NCBI GenBank assembly: GCA_018664365.1
Contig: JABJOK010000071.1
Span: forward strand, 1 to 5,814
Reading direction: 5' to 3'
Length of the DNA stretch: 5,814 bases
DNA from: Candidatus Peregrinibacteria bacterium
GTDB lineage: Bacteria; Patescibacteriota; Gracilibacteria; UBA1369; LOWO2-01-FULL-3
The notes beneath the pieces were generated by a model. The model searched no databases. It had not been told where the DNA came from and saw nothing but the letters and a program-made list of their open reading frames with translations. Below are positions 1-5,787 of this stretch, one piece after another; position 1 is the stretch's first letter, and the number at the start of each line of letters is the position of its first letter. The position numbers were made by a program, and so were the translations under genes.

Positions 1-1991
1 GGTTTTCTTCTAACAGCCTCAGTCAATTGTCCACCGTCTTCATAGCCAACGTAACCAGCAGTTGCACCTACAAGCCTAGAAGTGTTGTGACGCTCCATAA
101 ACTCACTCATATCAATCTTAATAAGAGAGCCTTTATCATTGAATACCTCCTCAGCAATAGCCTTAACCAACTCAGTTTTACCGACTCCAGTAGGCCCCAT
201 GAAAATAAATGAACCAATTGGTCTCTTTTCGTCAGCAAAACCAGCACGAGAACGCCTTATTGCATTAGAAACGGCCTCGACAGCATTGTCTTGACCAATA
301 ATCCTAGTCTTCAGTAGCTTTTCTAGTCCCTTCAATTTAGAGACATCATCCTTAACAAGTCTTGTTACAGGGACACCAGTCATAGAAGAAACAACCTCAG
401 CAATATGATCAGCATTCACTTTTTCACGCTTATCACGAGGAATTTTTACATAGCGCTGTGCATCGATCTGCTTAACAACTTCCAGCTCCTCGTTTCGAAG
501 TTCAGCAGCTTTTTCATAATCCTGTCTTGAAACAGAATCCTCCTTCTTTTTAATAATTGAGACCAGCTTCTTTTGAAGCTTCTTGATCTTGTCACTATTC
601 CCCTTAGCCTTAATCCGCTTTTTAGCAGAAGCCTCATCGATCAAATCGATAGCTTTGTCAGGCAGAAATCTGTCATTAATATACCTTTTAGAAAGCTCTA
701 CAGCGGCAGAAAGTGCATCATCAGTTATCAGAAGATTGTGATGCTCTTCAAATGACTCCCTAATTCCCTCAAGCATTTCCAGAGTCTGATCCACAGATGG
801 CTCTTCGACCATCACAGATTGGAACCTTCTCTCCAAAGCAGCATCTTTTTCAATATTTTTTCGATATTCAGAAGTTGTAGTCGCACCTATAACCTGAACC
901 TTTCCTCGTGAAAGGGCAGGCTTAAGAATGTTTGCAGCATCCAAGCTTCCTTCAGCACTACCAGCTCCCATAACAGTATGTAGCTCATCTATAAAAATAA
1001 TAACATCAGTTTGAGACGCAGCCTCTTCCAAAATCTGTTTAATTCTCTCCTCAAACTCACCTCTATACTTAGTGCCAGCTACGACAGAAGCCATAGACAG
1101 AGAAAGTATTTTCTTATCAATCATGTTTTCAGGAACATTTCCAGAAGCAATGGCCTGAGCAAGCCCCTCACAAACTGCAGTCTTACCAACTCCAGATTCT
1201 CCAATAAGAACAGGATTATTCTTAGTTTTACGTGAAAGTATACTTACAGCACGCTCAATCTCCTTCGCACGCCCAATAATTGGATCAATTTTTCCATCAC
1301 GGGCCTCTTTAACCATATCGCTAGTGAAGTAGTCTAAAGCCGGAGTAGCAGACTTCTTACCCTTCTTGTCAGTAGCTTCAGCCTTAGCCTTTTCAAAGCT
1401 ATCCTTCGGCGCTCCACCATTCCCCATCATCCCCTGAAGACCAGTAAGGAAAAACTCTATAGGATTCATCATCTGCGAATTCTTTGGAGGCATAGTCGAA
1501 GAAGCAACATTACTATCTTGACCAGGATACTGCTTCGCTCTCTCAAAAATCTCAAGAATTTGCTCCTTGATATCAGAAGGGGACACCTTCATGTTTTCAA
1601 GTATAACCGTAGCCGCAGTATTATCCTGAGACACCAATGCATGAAGAATATGCTCAGTTCCAACAAATGAATGCCCGAACTCATGAGCTGACTTCACAGC
1701 CTGCTCAATAACTTCTTTTGCAAAACCACTTAAGCCACCTAGGTCTTCACCATGCTTAGCGCTAGACCCGCTCCGACCAACAGTTTTTAACACAAGGTAA
1801 ACATTGTCCAAAGACACACCAAAATTAAGCAGTATAGAGGATCCCAGCGAATTCTCCTGAGCCAATACACCAATTAAAAGGTGCTCAGTCCCAACATAAT
1901 TCAAGTTAGACTCTTTAGCCTTTTCCTGGGCAACAATAAGGGCCTTTTTAGCTTCTTTCGTAAATTTATTGAAATGTGCAAATTCTTCCAT
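1..1991 (-). CDS. clpC: ClpC-type Hsp100 AAA+ unfoldase, 3' end cut off by the window edge
   Basis: This encodes an ATP-driven unfoldase that normally feeds substrates to the ClpP protease in the cytoplasm. The 663 visible residues read as follows: Clp N-terminal repeat domain, about 1-150; a Met/Gly/Lys-rich linker, about 152-218; the first AAA+ module with Walker A GESGVGKT (264-271), pore loop GTKYRG (306-311), Walker B IIFIDELH (331-338) and arginine-finger region ALERRF (385-390); a UVR motif, DYEKAAELRNEE (491-502); and the second AAA+ module with Walker A GPTGVGKT (599-606). The UVR motif in the middle region and the lack of a long coiled-coil domain favour ClpC over ClpB. Family members are usually about 810-850 residues, so roughly 150-190 residues, including the second Walker B and any ClpP-binding loop, lie outside. 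The ATG at 1991 is chosen because an in-frame TAA lies four codons upstream (2003-2001) and because MEEFAHFNKFTKEAKKAL matches family N termini. No clear ribosome binding site precedes it. Confidence 0.96.
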   Translation of the reverse strand, partial: MEEFAHFNKFTKEAKKALIVAQEKAKESNLNYVGTEHLLIGVLAQENSLGSSILLNFGVSLDNVYLVLKTVGRSGSSAKHGEDLGGLSGFAKEVIEQAVKSAHEFGHSFVGTEHILHALVSQDNTAATVILENMKVSPSDIKEQILEIFERAKQYPGQDSNVASSTMPPKNSQMMNPIEFFLTGLQGMMGNGGAPKDSFEKAKAEATDKKGKKSATPALDYFTSDMVKEARDGKIDPIIGRAKEIERAVSILSRKTKNNPVLIGESGVGKTAVCEGLAQAIASGNVPENMIDKKILSLSMASVVAGTKYRGEFEERIKQILEEAASQTDVIIFIDELHTVMGAGSAEGSLDAANILKPALSRGKVQVIGATTTSEYRKNIEKDAALERRFQSVMVEEPSVDQTLEMLEGIRESFEEHHNLLITDDALSAAVELSKRYINDRFLPDKAIDLIDEASAKKRIKAKGNSDKIKKLQKKLVSIIKKKEDSVSRQDYEKAAELRNEELEVVKQIDAQRYVKIPRDKREKVNADHIAEVVSSMTGVPVTRLVKDDVSKLKGLEKLLKTRIIGQDNAVEAVSNAIRRSRAGFADEKRPIGSFIFMGPTGVGKTELVKAIAEEVFNDKGSLIKIDMSEFMERHNTSRLVGATAGYVGYEDGGQLTEAVRRK

Positions 1992-2107
1992 AGTTGTTTT
2001 TTAATTTTTATCAGATAATACTACCATATTTTTGCGATTTTAAGAATCCCTTAATAAGCAGATTTCATTTACTTAAAGCATAAAAATGGTGTTTTAATAC
2101 TTTAGCA
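1992..2107 (-). other. clpC 5' leader of about 115 bases
   Basis: This is the stretch between the predicted transcription start and the clpC ATG. It is very AT-rich and lacks a Shine-Dalgarno match; the bases just before the ATG are A-rich. It contains several tiny ATG-started frames. One (2027-2001) encodes eight residues, MVVLSDKN, and ends in a TAA in frame with clpC. There is one weak 5-bp hairpin, TTAAG/CTTAA, at 2054-2040. I see no known riboswitch or RNA thermometer pattern. The boundary depends on the predicted promoter. Confidence 0.4.
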
Positions 2108-2128
2108 CTCCCTATTATAGAGTGCTAA
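2102..2128. promoter_or_regulatory. CIRCE operator (HrcA-binding site)
   Basis: The sequence is TTAGCACTC, nine bases, then GAGTGCTAA, an exact match to the classical CIRCE consensus with the standard 9-base spacer. One more T/A pair on each side extends the inverted repeat to 10 bp (2101-2110 and 2120-2129). CIRCE is the operator of the heat-shock repressor HrcA, which usually controls groESL and dnaK. Here it lies between the lipoprotein stop and clpC, and its spacer contains the -10 box of the clpC promoter, so bound HrcA should exclude RNA polymerase. The hrcA gene itself is not in this window. Confidence 0.96.
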
Positions 2129-2142
2129 ACAAGGGGAGTCAA
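2114..2142 (-). promoter_or_regulatory. clpC promoter, housekeeping-sigma type
   Basis: On the minus strand, TTGACT (2142-2137) is followed by 17 bases and then a perfect TATAAT (2119-2114). This differs from the consensus at only one position and has the ideal spacing. Initiation is expected near 2109-2105, giving a leader of about 115 bases. The -35 box begins two bases after the stop codon of the lipoprotein gene, so clpC is a separate transcription unit even though both genes point the same way. Confidence 0.88.
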
Positions 2143-2143
2143 A

Positions 2144-3406
2144 CTAATCTTCCAGTCCTGACTCGGAAATCTGATCAATACTTGCGGCAATAGATAGGAT
2201 TAAATCACCATGCTCATCATCACCAAACACACGATAAGTTTTTCCAGCTACAGAAGTATAGACAGTGTACAAGCCGTTCTCGTTCAAAACAGTAAAATCA
2301 CGGCCAGCATATGAATGGATTTTTCCAGAAGGAGCTGAACCAGAGATAAGATCTAGGCCAATCAGCTCGTTACCATTATCCTCGGCGATTGACTCATCGC
2401 TAAACCCATAATGTCTTAAAACACCCTGACCAGCGCTTGTGCCTCCAGCATAATACCAACTTGCGGGGTATAGGCCCTGAAATTCATAAGAAAGGCTTTC
2501 AAAAGGATCCATTTTTAGATCAGATTGAGGAAACGAAGTCAGCATTGCAAAGACCTCCTCTTCTTCCTGCTCTTCCCCCGTAAACCCAATAACATCTTCT
2601 TCCACAACTGCCTCTTCTGGATCATCAACGGTATATCCAGTAAAAACAAATTCAGCGAGCATCTCGTTAAAGATCTTTTTATTTCCTGCAACATAATCTT
2701 CAGATGAAATAAAGGAGACCGTATAGATCTGGTTATTTCTGAAAAGATAATAGTCTACATCAGCACCATCAGTCTCCATCACAATAGCATCGTGCTTTTG
2801 TGGCCCCACCAACCTCATATAGTCCTCAGAGTTTTCAATCAAAGGAAAAGTTTGCTTCATAAAGGCACCAAGAGGCGTATCAGAATTGCCTTCCTCGTCG
2901 ACTTTAGGCTGGTAGCTAAAAGTGTATCTAGATATAGAAACCATGTCTGGCTCGAATTCATCAGCTGAAGGGGCAACAAAGTCTGCCGATCCAACCTCAT
3001 TCTGAACTTCCCAGTCACTGTAATACTTAAGCTTAAGGCCAAGGTCAGTATTGGAATACTCGACAAATTCAACTTTCTCAGAATCTTCAGAAAGAACATC
3101 CATGACAGATATCCCTGTAACCTCCAAGACCTCGTCTTCTTCATTAAAAACGCCCATAACCTCAACCTCATTATTCAAATACTTAGCACTCGACAAGTTA
3201 AGAGCAAGGCTTCTCAAAGCCAGATTATCTCCATCAGTTTCAAGGAGATGAGTTCCTTTTATGTCGTCTGAGGAAGACTGCTCAATCAAAATACCTTTGT
3301 GAGACTCAAGGTCAGGTTCCTGCTGAAAACTGTCATCAATTCCACATCCACTAAAAGCACCAAGAGAGAGGACTGTTAGTGCCAAAAAAGTTACAAATTT
3401 TTTCAT
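2144..3406 (-). CDS. Putative secreted lipoprotein with OB-like and two PsbP-like modules
   Basis: This encodes a 420-residue protein that I do not recognise as a named family member. It starts MKK, followed by a hydrophobic stretch (4-17) and FSGC with Cys21, which reads as a lipoprotein signal peptide; phenylalanine at the -3 position of the lipobox is atypical. Residues about 50-105 look like a small beta-rich, OB-like domain (ALRSLALNLSSAKYLNNEVEV and following strands). Residues about 113-258 resemble a PsbP/DUF1795-type module, with a 'GLKLKYYSDW' motif akin to the usual 'F.i.yP..W'. An acidic linker follows (261-285, rich in Glu). A second, shorter module at about 302-412 begins with a similar 'LSYEFQGLYPASW' motif. 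No catalytic motif is visible. It lies 57 bases downstream of ruvB and could be co-transcribed or use its own promoter. It ends in TAG. No Shine-Dalgarno is seen before the ATG. The role is unknown; it is likely an extracytoplasmic surface protein. Confidence 0.82.
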   Translation of the reverse strand: MKKFVTFLALTVLSLGAFSGCGIDDSFQQEPDLESHKGILIEQSSSDDIKGTHLLETDGDNLALRSLALNLSSAKYLNNEVEVMGVFNEEDEVLEVTGISVMDVLSEDSEKVEFVEYSNTDLGLKLKYYSDWEVQNEVGSADFVAPSADEFEPDMVSISRYTFSYQPKVDEEGNSDTPLGAFMKQTFPLIENSEDYMRLVGPQKHDAIVMETDGADVDYYLFRNNQIYTVSFISSEDYVAGNKKIFNEMLAEFVFTGYTVDDPEEAVVEEDVIGFTGEEQEEEEVFAMLTSFPQSDLKMDPFESLSYEFQGLYPASWYYAGGTSAGQGVLRHYGFSDESIAEDNGNELIGLDLISGSAPSGKIHSYAGRDFTVLNENGLYTVYTSVAGKTYRVFGDDEHGDLILSIAASIDQISESGLED

Positions 3407-3433
3407 ACCAATTTATTACAAATATCGGCCAAA

Positions 3434-3461
3434 AGTATACAGAAAAAGCCAAAAAAGTAAA
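3434..3461 (-). promoter_or_regulatory. Candidate promoter for the lipoprotein gene
   Basis: In the 57-base gap after ruvB, the minus strand reads TTTACT (3461-3456), 16 bases, then TATACT (3439-3434). The -10 box matches five of six consensus bases and the -35 box four of six. Initiation would fall near 3427 and leave a leader of about 20 bases. The region is AT-rich, so chance resemblance is possible. Confidence 0.42.
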
Positions 3462-3463
3462 AT

Positions 3464-4489
3464 TTACAAAAGCTTACCTTTTGCCGTAATTTCAAGATGC
3501 TCATAGGCACGATCAGTCACCAAGCGCCCTCGAGAAGTTCTTTCCAAGAAACCAAGCTGAATCAGGAAGGGTTCATAAATGTCTTCAATGGTTGCTTGCT
3601 CCTCCCCAGTGGCTGCAGCAAGCGTATTTAGCCCAACAGGGCCACCGTTAAACTTTTCAATCAGCGTATATAAAATATCTCTATCTGCGTCATCAAGACC
3701 AAGCTGGTCCACCCCTAAGTCAGATAAAGCAATATTGGCAATCTTCTCGGTAACAATATCTGCATCATGAACTTCGGCATAATCCCGCACTCTTTTAAGG
3801 AGGCGATTAGCAACTCGCGGAGTCAACCTAGAGGACTGAGCAAGTCTGTTTGCAGCAGCTTCATCCAATTTACACCCAAGAATATCAGCAGAACGAAGCA
3901 TGATCTTTTTAATATCGGACTCAGTATAGAAATTAAGCTTATAAATATTCCCGAACCTCGCACGGAGAGGAGAAGAGAGCATGCTCATCTTTGTAGTTGC
4001 ACCAATCAAGGTGAATTTCGGGAGGTTTATTCGCATATTACGAGCAGAAGGCCCCTTTCCAATGATTATATCAATACCAAAATCCTCCATAGCCGTATAT
4101 AGAACCTCTTCCACAACAGGCTTCAAGCGGTGAATCTCATCAATGAACAAGATATCATTTTCTTGAAGATTAGAAATAATAGAAGCAACATCGCCCTGCT
4201 TTTCAAGCGCTGGGCCCGAAGTAACCTTCATATTAACACCCATTTCATGAGCTATGATAGATGCCAATGTAGTCTTTCCCAGACCAGGAGCTCCATGCAA
4301 AAGAACATGATCCAAGCATTCTTTACGTTTTTTAGAAGCTTTGATAGCAACATCTAGATTTCTCTTAATATCATCCTGCCCTACGTATTCATTAAAATCA
4401 CTTGGACGAAGCTTATTCTCGAAAACCTTAGAGTCACGCTTCTTAGAAGAAATCAGCCTATCAACATCAACTCCCTCGCTTTCAATCAT
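3464..4489 (-). CDS. ruvB: Holliday junction branch migration ATPase RuvB
   Basis: This encodes the hexameric AAA+ motor that, with RuvA, drives branch migration of Holliday junctions in recombinational repair. The 341-residue length is normal. Visible elements are the N-terminal LRPSDFNEYVGQ motif (27-38), Walker A GAPGLGKT (66-73), Walker B ILFIDEIHRL (113-122), sensor 1 TLIGATTK (160-167), the PLRARFG segment carrying the arginine finger (174-180), sensor 2 TPRVANRLLKRVRD (223-236) and a C-terminal winged-helix domain (about 265-335) with GGPVGLNTLAAA. All catalytic residues appear intact. In the sensor 2 region the usual SRGTPR reads SRLTPR. The ATG at 4489 overlaps the TGA of the upstream membrane-protein gene as ATGA, indicating translational coupling. 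No strong ribosome binding site is visible. Neither ruvA nor ruvC adjoins it here. Confidence 0.98.
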   Translation of the reverse strand: MIESEGVDVDRLISSKKRDSKVFENKLRPSDFNEYVGQDDIKRNLDVAIKASKKRKECLDHVLLHGAPGLGKTTLASIIAHEMGVNMKVTSGPALEKQGDVASIISNLQENDILFIDEIHRLKPVVEEVLYTAMEDFGIDIIIGKGPSARNMRINLPKFTLIGATTKMSMLSSPLRARFGNIYKLNFYTESDIKKIMLRSADILGCKLDEAAANRLAQSSRLTPRVANRLLKRVRDYAEVHDADIVTEKIANIALSDLGVDQLGLDDADRDILYTLIEKFNGGPVGLNTLAAATGEEQATIEDIYEPFLIQLGFLERTSRGRLVTDRAYEHLEITAKGKLL

Positions 4490-4971
4490 AGGTTACTATT
4501 CTTTACATGATATATAAATTGGCGTATCTGCTCAGGATTTGGAGCATTAAAGAACTCAAGAGTTACATAAGACGAAGCAGTGTCCAATCGAAAAGTCCCA
4601 TAATCAAAAACTCTAAATGCGGCCAAAATACCCTTTTCCTCAGATTGGATATCCTGAATGTCCTTCAATAAAGCTTCGGCCTCATCCCTTATGGTCAAAT
4701 ACTTCCAATCAATATGGATAACCCTTTGAGTAGTTACAACAAGCTTATCAAGCCAGTAAATTAACGACAAATAGGTGATGACCAAAGCAAACAGGGCCAG
4801 AACAAAAACATTAAGAATGGCAAACCACTTTGTAGAGAGCGCCCCTTGAAAAAGAAAAAGCATCAGGAAGAATGGAAAAGCACCAGCCACAGCCTTTAAA
4901 ACATCAAATACAAATGGCGTTGGATGATGATGGTAAATCTTCATAATTCTTTCCCCTTCACGAAGCTTCAT
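4486..4971 (-). CDS. Two-pass membrane protein with PH-like (YdbS/bPH2-type) domain
   Basis: This encodes 161 residues. The N terminus has a charged LREGERI stretch and a HHHPTPF motif (14-20), followed by two hydrophobic segments (about 22-43 and 49-73) and then a soluble domain (about 75-155). The soluble domain reads LDKLVVTTQRVIHIDWKYLTIRD..., with the 'vT.qRvi' motif typical of bacterial PH-like domains, and the C-terminal part has LEFFNAPNPEQIRQFI, as in such domains. The family is membrane-associated but its biochemical role is largely unknown. It precedes ruvB with a 4-base overlap. An alternative ATG at 4944 has a purine-rich AAGGGGAAAG just upstream, but the LREGERI segment before it looks like part of the conserved N terminus, so 4971 is preferred. 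The link to ruvB may be only operonic. Confidence 0.85.
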   Translation of the reverse strand: MKLREGERIMKIYHHHPTPFVFDVLKAVAGAFPFFLMLFLFQGALSTKWFAILNVFVLALFALVITYLSLIYWLDKLVVTTQRVIHIDWKYLTIRDEAEALLKDIQDIQSEEKGILAAFRVFDYGTFRLDTASSYVTLEFFNAPNPEQIRQFIYHVKNSNL

Positions 4972-4993
4972 AATGTCAGTAAAATCAAAATAA

Positions 4994-5014
4994 TTGTATT
5001 CCTATTGTATCCTA
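4994..5014. repeat. Imperfect 10/11-base tandem repeat in the divergent intergenic region
   Basis: TTGTATTCCTA (4994-5004) is followed directly by TTGTATCCTA (5005-5014), differing by one T. On the minus strand it supplies two TACAAT -10-like boxes; on the plus strand it ends at the first base of the protease ATG. It may be a spacing or regulatory element, or simple slippage in AT-rich DNA. Confidence 0.4.
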
Positions 5015-5031
5015 TGAGAAAGTATTTTCAA
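5004..5031 (-). promoter_or_regulatory. Candidate promoter for the PH-like gene and ruvB
   Basis: The minus strand reads TTGAAA (5031-5026), 16 bases, then TACAAT (5009-5004). The -35 matches four of six consensus bases and the -10 five of six. Initiation would be near 4997, about 26 bases before the ATG at 4971. The -35 box lies inside the 5' end of the divergent protease gene. A second TACAAT 11 bases further on (4998-4993) could serve as an alternative -10. Confidence 0.5.
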
Positions 5032-5757
5032 GCACCTTGGACTTTTAGAGAAACCATATTCATACTTTTCACTACGATTGCCTTGATTGCTTTAGCAATT
5101 GGAGCAGATTCAATTCTGAATATCACAGATTCATTCATAGATTCAGACCACAGAACAATCTTTATACTTGGTATGCTTGCAGTGCAATGGGTCCTAATGC
5201 TAGGCCCCCTTTTTATCGTTAGCAAGGCTAAGCATAAGAATAGAGCCAAAGACTACGGGATTAAAAAAGTCCCAGCTATAAAGACAGCAGGATACGTACT
5301 GGGAGGATATATAAAATACATAGGGTTGATACTCATACTGTCGATGTTAGTGCTCTACACAAATCTAAAAATCCCAGGCTTTCAAGCTCAGGAGAACATT
5401 ATTCCATTTTTTGGAGAAAGCACTTCTAGCATCATCGTAGCCGGAATAGTAGCAATTGCATTAGCTCCAGTTGTTGAAGAAATATTTTTCAGAGGATTTC
5501 TACTTAGATCATTATCAAATCAATGGGGGACACTAGCAGGAAATCTAATTACAGCAGGTATATTCGCACTATTTCACATGCAATGGCAGAACATAATCCC
5601 AATTTTCATACTGGGAATAATCATCAACAGCATTACAATAAGGAGCAAGTCAATAATCCCATCAATAGCCTTTCACGCATTCAATAACGCAATAGCATTT
5701 ATACTCAGCGTACTAATAATAAAAGACGTAATTCCGATTGAAAATATAACAAGTTAA
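5014..5757 (+). CDS. CPBP-family intramembrane glutamic/metallo-protease (CAAX protease-like)
   Basis: This encodes a 247-residue multi-pass membrane protein of the CPBP (Abi/CAAX, PF02517) family. It has about six to seven hydrophobic segments (roughly 13-33, 46-70, 92-117, 138-153, 175-188, 193-209 and 214-236). The three family motifs are intact: EEIFFR (155-160), FALFH (184-188) and HAFNN (221-225), which supply the conserved Glu, Arg, His and Asn residues. Family members include Rce1-type prenyl-protein proteases and bacterial proteins of varied role, often unknown, so the substrate cannot be named. The ATG at 5014 is preferred. A longer frame opens at 4924 but would overlap the first 48 bases of the divergent gene and add a 30-residue extension not expected in the family. 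No Shine-Dalgarno is visible before 5014. The gene ends in TAA just before a tRNA promoter. Confidence 0.92.
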   Translation: MRKYFQAPWTFRETIFILFTTIALIALAIGADSILNITDSFIDSDHRTIFILGMLAVQWVLMLGPLFIVSKAKHKNRAKDYGIKKVPAIKTAGYVLGGYIKYIGLILILSMLVLYTNLKIPGFQAQENIIPFFGESTSSIIVAGIVAIALAPVVEEIFFRGFLLRSLSNQWGTLAGNLITAGIFALFHMQWQNIIPIFILGIIINSITIRSKSIIPSIAFHAFNNAIAFILSVLIIKDVIPIENITS

Positions 5758-5766
5758 TAGTATAAA
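5738..5766 (+). promoter_or_regulatory. Promoter for the downstream tRNA
   Basis: TTGAAA (5738-5743), 17 bases, then TATAAA (5761-5766). Spacing is ideal, with four of six and five of six consensus matches. Initiation near 5772-5774 would give a leader of about 15 bases before the tRNA at 5788. The -35 box lies within the last codons of the protease gene. No terminator separates the two, so read-through is also possible. Confidence 0.65.
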
Positions 5767-5787
5767 GTCCTAGCACATAAAGACAAA

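Noticed and set aside
1..1991. Assignment of the left-edge ATPase as ClpB.
   Set aside because: There is no long coiled-coil middle domain; instead a UVR motif is present at residues 491-502, as in ClpC.
2130..2150. A possible CtsR operator, prompted by a GTCAAAC stretch near 2137-2143.
   Set aside because: Only one partial heptamer is present; CtsR sites need a tandem pair. The neighbouring CIRCE explains the regulation better.
2857..3171. A 104-residue open frame on the minus strand, out of frame with the lipoprotein.
   Set aside because: It lies wholly inside the lipoprotein gene, has no start signal of its own and shows no recognisable domain; the lipoprotein frame has a signal peptide and coherent domain structure.
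3450..3472. A palindromic GTAAATTTTAC followed by a T-run after ruvB, as an intrinsic terminator.
   Set aside because: The stem is only about five A/T-rich pairs overlapping the ruvB stop codon, too weak for a terminator; it overlaps the candidate promoter instead.
3767..4102. A 111-residue plus-strand open frame.
   Set aside because: It is antisense to the highly conserved ruvB coding sequence and has an incoherent composition.
4486..4488. Reading TGA as an amino acid, as in some candidate-phylum lineages.
   Set aside because: TGA ends the PH-like gene right at the ruvB start and no in-frame TGA interrupts any conserved gene here, so the standard use fits.
4924..5013. A 30-residue N-terminal extension of the CPBP protease from the ATG at 4924.
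   Set aside because: It overlaps the first 48 bases of the divergent PH-like gene and begins within its His-rich codons. The first family-like membrane segment follows naturally from the ATG at 5014.
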